Shown: positions 17,764 through 27,058 of the stretch, piece by piece
How positions within the stretch are numbered: position 1 is the first letter of the stretch
Layout: each line of letters starts with the position of its first letter
Assembly: GCF_004354045.1 (NCBI RefSeq)
Contig: NZ_SMRT01000002.1
Span: forward strand, 682,001-746,000
Direction of reading: 5' to 3'
Origin: Paenibacillus piri
Lineage (GTDB): Bacteria > Bacillota > Bacilli > Paenibacillales > NBRC-103111
Length of the DNA stretch: 64,000 nucleotides
Notes under the pieces: generated by a model
Told to the model about the DNA's origin: nothing
The model's input: the letters and a program-made list of their open reading frames with translations, nothing else
The model's database searches: none
Made by a program: the position numbers and the translations under genes

Positions 17764-20187
17764 ATGAATTCAAATCGTAAGTCGGCAGGAGAGGCAACGG
17801 TCCGTTGGGACTTTTCCGGTGCCGCCGTCGTCGTCCCGGCAGGACTCGAAGGGGCGGCGGCCAAGGCGGTTGCCGTGCTGCTTGAAGAAATTGAGAAACG
17901 CACCGGCATCATGCTTCCGGTAACAACCGAATGGCCGGTTGAAGCGCGGGCGGTCATTGCGGCAGGGACGGAAGCTTCATTAAATGGGATATTGACACAG
18001 TCCGACCGGCAGGCATTGGAAAGCCTCACCCGTCCCGGCAATGAAGGCTACCGGGTGCTGGGGCTTGAAGAACGGGGGCCGGCTGTGCTCATCGCCGGCG
18101 CCGACCCGCGCGGCATGCTGTACGGCATCGGCCATTTTTTACGCAAGGCGAAATTCGGACGCAATTCGATTCGCATCGAACCGAACATGGCGGTCTCCAG
18201 CACACCCCGCCATAGCTGCCGCGGGCATCAGCTTGGCTACCGCCCCAAGACGAATGCATACGATGCATGGTCGCCGGCGCAATTCGACCAGTATATCCGC
18301 GAGCTTGCGATATTCGGCGCCAACAGCATCGAAATTATGCCGCCGCGAACGGACGACGATGCGACGGGTCCGTTGATGCAGGTGGGGCCGCTCGATATGA
18401 TGATCCGGTTGTCCGGAATCATCCATTCGTACGGACTCGATACATGGGTCTGGTACCCAAATATGGCCGATGATTATACCGACCCGGACACGCTTCGCGA
18501 AGAGCTGCGGGAGCGGGAGGAAATATTCGGCAAAGTGCCTTATATCGACGCCGTGTTTATCCCCGGAAGCGACCCGGGCGAGCTGCAGCCCGATGTGCTG
18601 TTCGCCTGGTCTGCGCAGGTGGCGGCGCTGCTGCGGAAATATCATCCCCATGCGAAGCTGTGGATTTCGCCGCAGGTGATGTCGCATGAGCCGGGCAAAT
18701 GGCTGGAAGGCTTCCTTGCCCAAGTCGATCTGCAGCCGGAATGGCTGGGCGGGATCGTATTCGGCCCCCACGTCGATATTCCGCTGCCGGAGCTGCGCCG
18801 CCGTATCCCTTCCCAATATCCGATTCGCCGCTACGAGGATATTACGCATAATTTTCACTGCCAGTACCCGGTGGTGGATTGGGATCTTGCGTTTGCGCTC
18901 ACGTTGGGCCGCGAGAGCATCAATCCGCGTCCGCTTGCCGAGAAGCATATTCATAATGTGCTGGAATCGTACGCAATCGGGAATATTTCATATTCCGAGG
19001 GCATAAACGATGACGTAAACAAATTTATTTGGAGCGATCAGGATTGGGATTCGCGCACCGAGGCGATCGAGACGCTGCGCGATTTCGCCCGCTTCTTTAT
19101 TGGCGAGGCTTACGCGGAAGGCGTTGCGCACGGGCTGCTGGCGTTGGAGAAAAACTGGGAAGGGCCGCTGGCCGCCAATGAAACGATCGACCGGACATTA
19201 AGCATGTGGCAGTCGATGGAGCGGTCCGCGCCGCCGGAGGTGCTGAACAATTACCGGTTTCAAATGGGACTGCTGCGCGCTTATTACGATGCGTATATTA
19301 AGCGTCGGCTGCTGTACGAAACCGAGCTGGAAGCGAGGGCGCTGGATGCGCTCCGTTCGGCATCTGCGGTCGGTGCGATGGCCGCACTGGAGCGGATGGA
19401 GGCGATTTTGGCGAAAGCGAGAACCGAGCCGGTCGAGTCTGTCTGCCGGCAGCGCTGCTGGGACCTGGCCGACGAGCTATTCCGCAATATCGGGGCGCAG
19501 CTGTCCGTAATCCGGCATCAGGCGATTGCGCTGGGACGCGGAGCGTTCATGGACGCGATCGATTTCCCGCTGAACGATGCGGGCTGGCTGTTGGCACAGG
19601 CAGCCGCCATTCGCGAGCTGCCGGATGAAACCGGCAAACTGGATGCTATCGATCGCGTCTTGAACCGAACCAACCCGGGACCGGGCGGCTTTTACAATAA
19701 CCTGGGCTCTTACACAGGCTTGCGGCAGGTGGATCCAGGCAAAGGCTGGGCGCAGGATCCCGGTTATCTCGAATCGCCCCGGATGGCTCCGGGTACGTAT
19801 TTACTGCAGTCGGAGAAGCCGCTCGATCGAAACGTTATTCCGCCGCTTGCTTCAGTCCGGCATGTCAATACGCTGGCGGATACGCCGTTTACGGTGCGGT
19901 ACGAGCGGTTGGACCCGGCGGCTTCGTACCGCATAAAGGTCGCTTACGTTGGCGATACAGCAAGCGATATTTCGCGGGATTACCACGTGACGCTGACAGG
20001 CGGAGGCGAGAACGGCCCGGTCATTCATGCGAATGTGCTTGTCGCGCAGGGACGCTGCAGCGAAGTGGAGTCGCCGCTGCCGCCTGCTGCTTATAGCGAC
20101 GGCCGGCTTGTGCTTACATGGAAACGGGTCAGCGGCTTCAAGCGGCTGAACGTATCCGAGGTATGGATCATCCGGGAGCCGAAATAG
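17764..20187 (+). CDS. Large glycoside hydrolase-like protein (GH20/GH67-type fold)
   Basis: The product has 807 residues and no signal peptide. The first ~130 residues resemble the alpha/beta domain that precedes the catalytic barrel in GH20 and alpha-glucuronidase proteins (AAAKAVAVLLEEIEKRTG, then LIAGADPRGMLYGIGHFLRK). A TIM-barrel-like region follows (RGHQLGYRPKTNAYD, GANSIEIMPPRTDDD, WVWYPNMADDY, VFIPGSDPGEL), and the C-terminus looks like a carbohydrate-binding beta domain. ATG 17764 is preferred to 17737 because AGGAG lies at 17752-17756. Family assignment is by pattern only and the substrate is unknown. The operon context suggests hydrolysis of an imported glycoside. Confidence 0.75.
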   Translation: MNSNRKSAGEATVRWDFSGAAVVVPAGLEGAAAKAVAVLLEEIEKRTGIMLPVTTEWPVEARAVIAAGTEASLNGILTQSDRQALESLTRPGNEGYRVLGLEERGPAVLIAGADPRGMLYGIGHFLRKAKFGRNSIRIEPNMAVSSTPRHSCRGHQLGYRPKTNAYDAWSPAQFDQYIRELAIFGANSIEIMPPRTDDDATGPLMQVGPLDMMIRLSGIIHSYGLDTWVWYPNMADDYTDPDTLREELREREEIFGKVPYIDAVFIPGSDPGELQPDVLFAWSAQVAALLRKYHPHAKLWISPQVMSHEPGKWLEGFLAQVDLQPEWLGGIVFGPHVDIPLPELRRRIPSQYPIRRYEDITHNFHCQYPVVDWDLAFALTLGRESINPRPLAEKHIHNVLESYAIGNISYSEGINDDVNKFIWSDQDWDSRTEAIETLRDFARFFIGEAYAEGVAHGLLALEKNWEGPLAANETIDRTLSMWQSMERSAPPEVLNNYRFQMGLLRAYYDAYIKRRLLYETELEARALDALRSASAVGAMAALERMEAILAKARTEPVESVCRQRCWDLADELFRNIGAQLSVIRHQAIALGRGAFMDAIDFPLNDAGWLLAQAAAIRELPDETGKLDAIDRVLNRTNPGPGGFYNNLGSYTGLRQVDPGKGWAQDPGYLESPRMAPGTYLLQSEKPLDRNVIPPLASVRHVNTLADTPFTVRYERLDPAASYRIKVAYVGDTASDISRDYHVTLTGGGENGPVIHANVLVAQGRCSEVESPLPPAAYSDGRLVLTWKRVSGFKRLNVSEVWIIREPK

Positions 20188-20235
20188 TACCCGGGAGCCA
20201 AAATCATAATTGAATCGCAGGGAGGAAACGGAAAG

Positions 20236-21168
20236 ATGAAACGAATGGCCGGGGGCGTATGGCCCACGATGGTCACCCCATTTACCGAGCAAGGCGAAAT
20301 TGACTACGCTGCGTTGGAACGCGCGATTGAATGGTATATCGGATGCGGCGTTGACGGCTTGTTCGCCGTCTGCCAATCCAGTGAAATGTTCCGGCTCAGT
20401 CTGGAGGAGCGCGTTCAGCTTGCGGCATTCGTTAAGCGGCAGGCGAACGGTCGGGTTCCGGTCATCGCGTCGGGCCATATTTCCGATTCGTTCGAGGATC
20501 AGGTCGAAGAGCTCCGGGCTATTGCCGCGACCGGCATCGATGCGCTCGTTCTTATTACGAACCGGCTCGCAGGTGAGGACGAATCGGATGCGGTATGGAA
20601 AAGCAATCTGCAGAAGCTCCTTGAAGCGATTCCGCCGCATATCGCTTTAGGCTTCTACGAATGTCCGTTTCCGTATAAACGGCTCATTGCTCCGGAGCTG
20701 CTGCAATGGTGCGCAGGCACCGGCCGGTTCCTGTTCCTGAAGGATACGAGCTGCGATGTGGACAATATGAAGGCGAAGCTGGCTGCGGTTCAAGGCACCG
20801 ATTTGCAAATTTACAACGCGAATTCGGCGACCTTGCTGGAAACGCTCAAGGCGGGAGTGACCGGCTACAGCGGCATTATGGCCAATTTCCATCCTGACTT
20901 GTATGTATGGCTGCTCCGCCATTGGCGGCAAAGCCCGGAGGAAGCCGAGCATCTGAGCTGCTTCCTCAGTATGACATCACTGATCGAGAAGCAGCTGTAT
21001 CCGGTAAACGCGAAGTATTATCTTATGCTGGAAGGAGTTTACGCAGCGATGAACTGCCGTACCCGCAGCGTCCTCGATTTTACGGCGACTCACCGGCTCG
21101 AGGTTGAGCAGCTGCGCCGCATTTCCAAGTCGTATGCGGAACGATACCCCGCTTTAACGGGGCGATAA
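20236..21168 (+). CDS. Dihydrodipicolinate synthase (DapA) family lyase
   Basis: The 310-residue protein has the DapA/NanA fold signatures: GGVWPTMVTPFTEQGEID at the start, the SSEMFRLSLEERVQL region, the Tyr-containing LGFYECPFP and the Schiff-base Lys in FLFLKDTSCD. The usual GTTGE of lysine pathway DapA is replaced by CQSSE, so this is probably a sugar-acid or sialic-type pyruvate lyase rather than a lysine enzyme. GGGAGG precedes the ATG. It is the last gene of the operon, followed by a strong terminator. Confidence 0.9.
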   Translation: MKRMAGGVWPTMVTPFTEQGEIDYAALERAIEWYIGCGVDGLFAVCQSSEMFRLSLEERVQLAAFVKRQANGRVPVIASGHISDSFEDQVEELRAIAATGIDALVLITNRLAGEDESDAVWKSNLQKLLEAIPPHIALGFYECPFPYKRLIAPELLQWCAGTGRFLFLKDTSCDVDNMKAKLAAVQGTDLQIYNANSATLLETLKAGVTGYSGIMANFHPDLYVWLLRHWRQSPEEAEHLSCFLSMTSLIEKQLYPVNAKYYLMLEGVYAAMNCRTRSVLDFTATHRLEVEQLRRISKSYAERYPALTGR

Positions 21169-21206
21169 ATCCGCGAACCGGATATAACCTGCGGTTTGAA
21201 TAAAGG

Positions 21207-21263
21207 ATACCCTCAATGCAGATCGCGGCATTTAAAGCCGCCTGCATTGGGGGTATTTTTTTA
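21207..21263 (+). terminator. Rho-independent terminator after the DapA-family gene
   Basis: TACCC(T)CAATGCAG and CTGCATTGGGGGTA pair, with an inner GCGG/CCGC, followed by seven T. The T-run is immediately followed by the IS91-type relic. Confidence 0.85.
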
Positions 21264-21264
21264 G

Positions 21265-21381
21265 TTGAAGAAAGCAAGTACCTGCGGTCGAAGAGAAGGT
21301 CAATTAAATAGGTCTGACCTATACGCTGAGCGAAGATTTCGCTTATTGTGGTCCGCGACTTCGACAGGATGGATGATGACG
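21265..21381 (+). mobile_element. Decayed fragment of the IS91-type element (3' end of its zinc-ribbon ORF)
   Basis: About 115 bp here align with 30945-31062 inside the intact IS91-type element, with scattered mismatches and small indels. Shared blocks include AAGCAAGTACCT, GGTCAATTA/CGTCAATTA, GTGGTCCG, GACTTCGA and AGGATGGATGATG. The reading frame is broken by a stop (TAG at 21309) and indels, so it is a relic. It is in the same orientation as the intact copy and begins directly after the terminator of the preceding operon. Confidence 0.8.
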
Positions 21382-21510
21382 GTGGCTGATGACAATATGG
21401 AGCGATGGATATTATACTAATCTAGGATGAATCCCCGAATGTGTGTGCTTCAACTAAAACACGGTTCGATTGGGCTTCTATTTGCATGTAATCCCTCATG
21501 ATTATTGAAT

Positions 21511-21599
21511 CTGCCGTATTGATTATAGATTAGCTAAAACCCCAGTACATCAGCATTTACAGCCATTATTCAGTAATTATCTGCCACGGTGATTATAGA
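21511..21599 (+). repeat. Direct repeat CTGCC-N4-TGATTATAGA, candidate AraC-type operator
   Basis: Two 19-bp copies lie at 21511-21529 and 21581-21599, identical at 15 positions and 70 bp apart, close to seven helical turns. They stand upstream of the island's first permease gene. Tandem half-sites of this size are typical for AraC family regulators, and one is encoded at the end of this operon. The rest of 21382-21676 is AT-rich spacer with no gene that I can support. Confidence 0.5.
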
Positions 21600-21676
21600 C
21601 ATGAATCTGGAAGACAGGTAAGTTAGGACTATCCCTAGTGATTACAAACAGACGGGAAACTTTGGAGGGATGTGTG

Positions 21677-22627
21677 ATGCAGAACAGTTCTACTGCAATT
21701 CAATCTGTTGCCGCTTCCAAGATGGCAATATTCAACCGCCGGTTCAAGAAGCAAAAATGGTTTTATCTGATGCTGCTCCCCGGACTCTTGTACTTCTTAA
21801 TCTATAAGTATGTGCCTATGTGGGGGGTTCTGATAGCCTTTCAGGATTTTCAACCCTTCCAGGGATTTTTCGGAAGCAAGTGGGTTGGACTTAAGCATTT
21901 CGAGACGTTCTTCATGGAAGAGACATTCTGGATGCTATTTCGAAACACGTTTATTCTGGCAGTATACAATATTTTATTCTTTTTTCCTTTACCCATTGTT
22001 ATTGCCCTGATGTTAAATGAAGTGCGCAAGGATGTTTTTAAGCGTTTTATCCAAACCTTTATTTACATTCCGCATTTTGTTTCCTGGGTTGTGGTAATTG
22101 GGATCAGCTTCCTGTTTTTTTCAAAAGATGGCGGCATCGTCAATAATGTATTGGTTAGCGTTGGTAGTGAGCCCGTCAACTTTTTGCTTAGCAAGGACTG
22201 GTTCCGCACAATCATTACATCACAGGTGATGTGGAAAGAGACTGGGTGGGGCACTATCATCTTCCTTGCTGCGCTCGCAGGTGTCGATCCCGGCTTATAC
22301 GAGGCAGCGAGAATAGATGGAGCCAACCGTTGGCGCCAAATGTGGCACATAACGCTTCCTGCTATCCGAAGCACCATTATTATTTTGCTCATTTTGCGAA
22401 TCGGTCATTTCCTTGATTCCGGGTTCGAGCAAATTTTCCTTATGGTTAATCCGATGAACCGCGAGGTAGGGGAAGTGTTCGATACGTATGTATACAGTAC
22501 GGGTATTTCCCAAGGGAAATTCAGCTATAGTACCGCGGTAGGCATGTTTAAATCAATTGTTGGATTAGTTCTAGTCGTAGTTGCCAACCGTTTAGCTAAG
22601 CGGTTCGGCGAAGACGGAATTTACTAA
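21677..22627 (+). CDS. Carbohydrate ABC transporter permease, LplB type (island copy)
   Basis: The 316-residue protein begins with a short polar leader and then RRFKKQKWFYLMLLPGLLYF, the first of six membrane segments. The EAA motif is YEAARIDGANRWRQM. ATG 21677 is chosen because GGAGG sits at 21664-21668; the in-frame GTG at 21638 has no site. Base composition is clearly richer in A and T than in the surrounding operons, in line with separate acquisition. It would pair with the permease encoded 18 bp downstream. Confidence 0.9.
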   Translation: MQNSSTAIQSVAASKMAIFNRRFKKQKWFYLMLLPGLLYFLIYKYVPMWGVLIAFQDFQPFQGFFGSKWVGLKHFETFFMEETFWMLFRNTFILAVYNILFFFPLPIVIALMLNEVRKDVFKRFIQTFIYIPHFVSWVVVIGISFLFFSKDGGIVNNVLVSVGSEPVNFLLSKDWFRTIITSQVMWKETGWGTIIFLAALAGVDPGLYEAARIDGANRWRQMWHITLPAIRSTIIILLILRIGHFLDSGFEQIFLMVNPMNREVGEVFDTYVYSTGISQGKFSYSTAVGMFKSIVGLVLVVVANRLAKRFGEDGIY

Positions 22628-22645
22628 CGGTAGGAGGACACCGGT

Positions 22646-23524
22646 ATGGTAGACAAAAGTCTATCCAGTAGAATATTGGATGGAATCAATTATTTGCTGC
22701 TATTGCTCATCGCTGCTGCTTGTGTGTTGCCGTTTATCTATATATTGGCTGCATCGATTACAGATCCACAGGAATTGATAAAAAAAGGATTTATTTTATT
22801 TCCAACAAAATTTTCACTTGTCGGTTATCAATATATTTTGTCGACCGATGTTATTCTATCTAGTTTATCCGTTTCAATAGGTATAACCGTTGTCGGAACC
22901 TTGGCGAATTTGTTTTTCACCGCGTTAATGGCGTATCCTCTTGCCCAAAGGGATTTAATGGGTGTGAGCTTCTTCATGAAGATGGTCGTGTTCTCTATGC
23001 TGTTTAGCGGCGGGATGATTCCAACCTATCTTGTTGTAAAGGAGACGGGGCTTCTCGACAATCCAGCCGCGCTCATTGTTCCGGGCTTGATAAGCGCGTT
23101 TAACCTGATTATTATGCGCAGTTTCTTCCAGCAGCTTCCGGATGGGCTTGAGGAGGCCGCACGGATTGATGGCTGCAGCGATATAGGGATTTTATTCCGC
23201 ATCGTGCTTCCTTTGTCAGCGCCCGTACTTGCTTCGCTCGCTTTATTTTATGCGGTAGGGCATTGGAACGCGTACTTTAATGCCATTTTATACATCAATG
23301 ATAGTACATACTGGCCTATCCAAGTATGGTTAAGACAAATTGTTATATTATCTCAAGGAGGGATTGGGGATTCTTCGCAATTCGGCGATGATTTTGTTCC
23401 ACCACCGGCGGAAACCATTAAGATGGCGGTTATTGTGCTCTCGACATTGCCTATTTTGATAGTCTATCCGTTTTTGCAAAAGCACTTTGCCAAAGGAGCA
23501 TTATTGGGGTCAGTGAAAGGCTAA
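22646..23524 (+). CDS. Carbohydrate ABC transporter permease, LplC type (island copy)
   Basis: This 292-residue permease has the EAA-loop sequence LEEAARIDGCSDIGILFRIVLP and ends FLQKHFAKGALLGSVKG. TAGGAGGAC lies just ahead of the ATG. It shares overall layout with the permeases at 13743 and 43952 but not close identity, so it is not a recent duplication. No ATPase gene is nearby, so it likely uses a shared MsmX-type ATPase. Confidence 0.92.
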   Translation: MVDKSLSSRILDGINYLLLLLIAAACVLPFIYILAASITDPQELIKKGFILFPTKFSLVGYQYILSTDVILSSLSVSIGITVVGTLANLFFTALMAYPLAQRDLMGVSFFMKMVVFSMLFSGGMIPTYLVVKETGLLDNPAALIVPGLISAFNLIIMRSFFQQLPDGLEEAARIDGCSDIGILFRIVLPLSAPVLASLALFYAVGHWNAYFNAILYINDSTYWPIQVWLRQIVILSQGGIGDSSQFGDDFVPPPAETIKMAVIVLSTLPILIVYPFLQKHFAKGALLGSVKG

Positions 23525-23565
23525 AACTATAGTAAAAATTTATATTAATGAAGAGGAGATTTTGA

Positions 23566-25080
23566 ATGAAAAAGAATATATCCCGCAAGTCTGTAAAATT
23601 GCTCACTGTTATCTGTGCCACTTGCTTAACAGCTTCGATGCTTGCAGCGTGTTCTTCCACTAAGAAAGAAACTCCGTCAGCTCAACAACCGGCGGGCACC
23701 CCGGCAAAGCCGTTGGAATTGAAGGTCATGATGATTCAGCAATCCCCGGAGCCTCCGAAAAAGGATAGCCCCTTTTTAAAGAAAATCGAGGAGTACACGA
23801 ATACAAAGCTGGATATCACGTGGGTACCGGGAGCGGGAACAGCTTATGACGATAAAGTAAGCGCTACGATTGCCTCAGGAAATTTACCTGATCTGATCTT
23901 GCTCCGGAAAACGAAAGAGACGGCAAATTTGAATGCGCAGCTGTCAGGTGTATTCTGGGAGCTTACTCCTTACCTGAGAGACTACAAAAATTTGAGCAAA
24001 ATGAGTCCGGTAGCGGCCAAGAACGCAAGTATAAGCGGGAAGCTGTATGGTATTCCGCGCGAGCGTGTGCTTTCCCGTTATGGAATGATTATCCGTAAGG
24101 ATTGGCTGGATAATCTGGGGCTCCAGATGCCGAAATCGTCTGATGATCTTTACAAGGTGGCTAAAGCTTTTAGCGAGAACGATCCGGATAAAGACGGCAA
24201 GAAAAATACATTCGGCATTCAGGAAGACGCCACCATGGAGCTGCTTAAGCAACTGACTATTTACAACGGCGGTCCGAACGGTTGGGGATTGAAGGACGGC
24301 AAGGTTACGCCGGATTTCTTGTATCCGGAATTCAAATCCGCGTTGGATTTGTATAAGAAAATGGTCAGCGAAAAAATTATAGCTGCGGATTTCCCGATTG
24401 CTAAAAAATATGATTACTTCAATCAAGGCAAAGCCGGCATATATTTCTCTGTTATCGACGACGGCTACGGCCGCCATATAGATATGATAAAGCAGGATCC
24501 TAAAGTAGTGGTTGATGTCGCGCAAAACTTCGACGGGCCGCAGGGACAACGGGTAAGGGGCACTAACGGGTATGACTCCTTGATTGCAATCCCTAAGTCA
24601 AACGTGAAAGATGAAGCAAAATTGAAGCAAGTCCTTGGTTTCTTGGATAAAATGGGCGATGAGCCGATGCTATCCTTAATCAATGCAGGCATAGAAGGAA
24701 CGGACTATAAGACAGAAAACGGAACCGCAAAGAAAATTGACGGATCAAAGGGATCTGACGATTGGCAAAACTTTAGATGGGGCAATCCATACGCGGGCGT
24801 GAAGCTTATGAAAACGCCGATTGAGCAAAAGATCGATAAGCTATTTACGGATAACGAAAAAATTGGGGTTGTTGACATAAGTGCTGCTCTGCTTTCCGAC
24901 ATGAACACTCAAAAAGGAGTTGATTTGAAGAAAGCTGTTACGGATGCACAAGCCAAATATGTTCTTGGTGAGCTGGACGAGAAGGGCTGGGAGGCTGTTG
25001 TAGCCAAGTGGCGCTCAGGTGGCGGAGACAAAATCATCGAGGAATTTACCGCCGATTATAACAAGAGTAACGGTAAATAA
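23566..25080 (+). CDS. Extracellular solute-binding lipoprotein (island copy)
   Basis: The 504-residue protein has a signal peptide with lipobox LAAC (Cys29) and a Thr/Pro/Gln-rich linker. The body shows the sugar-binding fold with a calcium-like segment NDPDKDGKKNTFG. It is the receptor for the permease pair upstream and for two beta-propeller glycosidases downstream. AGAGGAGA precedes the ATG. Because the enzymes downstream appear cytoplasmic, the receptor probably takes up short oligosaccharides such as arabino- or xylo-oligomers (inference). Confidence 0.92.
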   Translation: MKKNISRKSVKLLTVICATCLTASMLAACSSTKKETPSAQQPAGTPAKPLELKVMMIQQSPEPPKKDSPFLKKIEEYTNTKLDITWVPGAGTAYDDKVSATIASGNLPDLILLRKTKETANLNAQLSGVFWELTPYLRDYKNLSKMSPVAAKNASISGKLYGIPRERVLSRYGMIIRKDWLDNLGLQMPKSSDDLYKVAKAFSENDPDKDGKKNTFGIQEDATMELLKQLTIYNGGPNGWGLKDGKVTPDFLYPEFKSALDLYKKMVSEKIIAADFPIAKKYDYFNQGKAGIYFSVIDDGYGRHIDMIKQDPKVVVDVAQNFDGPQGQRVRGTNGYDSLIAIPKSNVKDEAKLKQVLGFLDKMGDEPMLSLINAGIEGTDYKTENGTAKKIDGSKGSDDWQNFRWGNPYAGVKLMKTPIEQKIDKLFTDNEKIGVVDISAALLSDMNTQKGVDLKKAVTDAQAKYVLGELDEKGWEAVVAKWRSGGGDKIIEEFTADYNKSNGK

Positions 25081-25095
25081 ACAGAATTTCTATAG

Positions 25096-25126
25096 GAATC
25101 CGCCGAGACTTCGGCGGAATCCTTTT
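25096..25126 (+). terminator. Terminator or attenuator between binding protein and GH43 genes
   Basis: GGAATCCGCCGA and TCGGCGGAATCC pair with one mismatch around a GACT-type loop, followed by five T. It lies inside the operon, so it probably lowers expression of the downstream enzymes relative to the binding protein. Confidence 0.8.
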
Positions 25127-25162
25127 TAGCATCTGTTCATATTTAATACTGAATAAAAGGAA

Positions 25163-26068
25163 ATGATGATAATGACAAAAAGCATTCGTTTGCCACAGCC
25201 GTTTGAGCCCTTATTCAACTATCCGATCCGCGACACCTCAATTTGTCTTGGGGAGGACGGTTATTATTATTTGACGGGAACAACAGGAGCTCCCGATTGG
25301 TGGGCCGTAACGGGAGATATCCAGGTGTGGAAATCGGCAGACCTGATCGAGTGGAATCCCGTTATAACGAAGCCGCGCAAATGTTCCACCGTATGGAATG
25401 TGGATCGGAACGGTACTTGGCAGAAGGAGACAGGTCTTCGGGACGACGCGCCATTCCGCCCGCTCTGGGCGCCTGAGATACATTATATGAAGGGTACCTT
25501 CTGGCTCACGTACAGCATTCCCAGACTCGGGAACGGTTTGTTAAAGAGCGTCAGCGGGAGCGCTGAAGGGCCTTATGTGGATTGTATCTCGGCGAACTCG
25601 CCGGTTAGTCCTCATATCGATGCATCACTCTTCCAAGACGAGGACGGAACCGTATATTTTCTGTGCGATAACGGTAAGATTGCCCGGATGAATGAGGACA
25701 TGACGGGCTTGGTGGAGGAACTGCGCCTTCTAGCTCCAGCTAATGCCGAGCATGTTGGGTTTGAGGGCACGTTTTTGTTTAAAGCTCATGGCAAGTATCA
25801 TCTAGCCGGAGCCGACTTCGTTGATGGTGATTATCATTGCTTCGTTGCGAGCTCTGAGCATGTGTATGGTCCCTATGGTGACCGTTATCTGGCGGTTCCG
25901 CATGGCGGACATAACATGTTCTTTCAGGATAAGGATGGACAGTGGTGGAGTACGTTCTTTGGTAACAACTCCAATGCACCTTTTAAGGAACGTCCGGGGA
26001 TATTGAAGGTAGAATTTGATGAAGAATTACGTATAAGGCCGGCAGTCATTCATACTGGGCAAGATTGA
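25163..26068 (+). CDS. Glycoside hydrolase family 43 protein
   Basis: The ~300-residue protein forms a five-bladed beta-propeller. Catalytic features are the base Asp in YPIRDTSICL, the middle WAPEIHYMKGTFWL segment, IDASLFQDEDGTVYFL and the acid Glu in VGFEGTFLFK. GH43 enzymes remove arabinose or xylose from plant polysaccharides. No signal peptide, so it acts inside the cell. ATGs at 25163, 25166 and 25172 are all in frame; the AAAAGG site favours one of the two later ones. The stop overlaps the upstream region of the next gene. Confidence 0.87.
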   Translation: MMIMTKSIRLPQPFEPLFNYPIRDTSICLGEDGYYYLTGTTGAPDWWAVTGDIQVWKSADLIEWNPVITKPRKCSTVWNVDRNGTWQKETGLRDDAPFRPLWAPEIHYMKGTFWLTYSIPRLGNGLLKSVSGSAEGPYVDCISANSPVSPHIDASLFQDEDGTVYFLCDNGKIARMNEDMTGLVEELRLLAPANAEHVGFEGTFLFKAHGKYHLAGADFVDGDYHCFVASSEHVYGPYGDRYLAVPHGGHNMFFQDKDGQWWSTFFGNNSNAPFKERPGILKVEFDEELRIRPAVIHTGQD

Positions 26069-26082
26069 TGGGAGGGACGGAC

Positions 26083-26979
26083 TTGAACACCTCTATTCTG
26101 AACCATATTCAGTCACCTATAGTACTTCAAGGCAATAGTCATATCGCTTACCGTGATCCTACGGCACACTATGATGAAGGTGTATTCAGGCTGTACTATA
26201 CCTTGGTCGAGACCGAGTCAGACGGACAGGTATATATGTATACGGCCATGAGTGAAAGCCAGGACCTGGTGAATTGGAGCGAGTCGAGACGATTGACCCC
26301 GAGAGACAACAGCTTGAATTTTTCAAGTCCAGGCAACATCATTCGTCATAACAACCGTTGGGTGATGTGTCTCCAAACATATCCAAGGCCTAATGGGGAG
26401 AAGTACGGTAATGCGAGCTCCAGGATTTGGACCATGGAGAGCATGGATCTCGTTCGTTGGACTGAACCGGAGCTGCTGCTGCTGAAGGGTGAGGAAACTC
26501 CAATTGAACAGATGGGGCGGATGATTGATCCCTACTTTATTGAAAGTAAGGATGAGCCGGGGAAATGGTTATGCTTTTATAAACAGAATGGCGTAAGTCT
26601 CTCGTACTCATACGATTTGAAGCGTTGGACATTCTATAGAAACGAAAACGCTGGGGAGAACGTTTGTATATTGAATGAAAAGGATCAATACGTTATGTTT
26701 CACTCTCCGGAGAACGGCATTGGGATTATGAGATCGACCGATTTGGAAAACTGGGTTCATGACGAGGGCTTGCTCACTTTTGGACAGCAGGAATGGGATT
26801 GGGCAAAGGGGAGAATTACAGCGGGTTTTGTATTAGACTGCAGATATGTAGAGGGGATCGAGAAGTTTCTTATGTTCTTTCACGGGACTGGTCCTGAGGA
26901 TGAGCGCATTGTTTTTGATACTCATGCCTGTATTGGGATTGCGTGGAGTAACGATCTTGTCGAGTGGCAATGGCCGTAA
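26083..26979 (+). CDS. Beta-propeller glycosidase (GH43/GH117-like clan)
   Basis: The 298-residue protein has repeated blade motifs (YRDPTAHYDEGVFRLYYT, then SFSSPGN-like, RMIDPYFIES, RSTDLENWVHDEG, WSNDLVEWQWP) that mark a five-bladed propeller of the GH32/43/62/117 kind. An Asp in YRDP and a Glu or Asp further on could be catalytic. GGAGGG at 26071-26076 selects the TTG at 26083; an ATG at 26068 is inside that site's reach and less likely. It is coupled to the GH43 gene. Specificity is not visible. Confidence 0.72.
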   Translation: MNTSILNHIQSPIVLQGNSHIAYRDPTAHYDEGVFRLYYTLVETESDGQVYMYTAMSESQDLVNWSESRRLTPRDNSLNFSSPGNIIRHNNRWVMCLQTYPRPNGEKYGNASSRIWTMESMDLVRWTEPELLLLKGEETPIEQMGRMIDPYFIESKDEPGKWLCFYKQNGVSLSYSYDLKRWTFYRNENAGENVCILNEKDQYVMFHSPENGIGIMRSTDLENWVHDEGLLTFGQQEWDWAKGRITAGFVLDCRYVEGIEKFLMFFHGTGPEDERIVFDTHACIGIAWSNDLVEWQWP

Positions 26980-27007
26980 TCCCTTTTGAGCTTTTTTACT
27001 AAATATA

Positions 27008-27027
27008 ATACAATGTTAATATTGTAT
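27008..27027 (+). promoter_or_regulatory. Inverted repeat ahead of the island AraC-type gene
   Basis: ATACAAT (27008-27014) and ATTGTAT (27021-27027) are perfect 7-bp arms around GTTAAT, overlapping a TATAAT (27004-27009). It is a candidate operator or autoregulatory site 30 bp ahead of the start codon. Confidence 0.45.
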
Positions 27028-27058
27028 ATATTTCATGTTGTATGGAAGGATATCGTGT

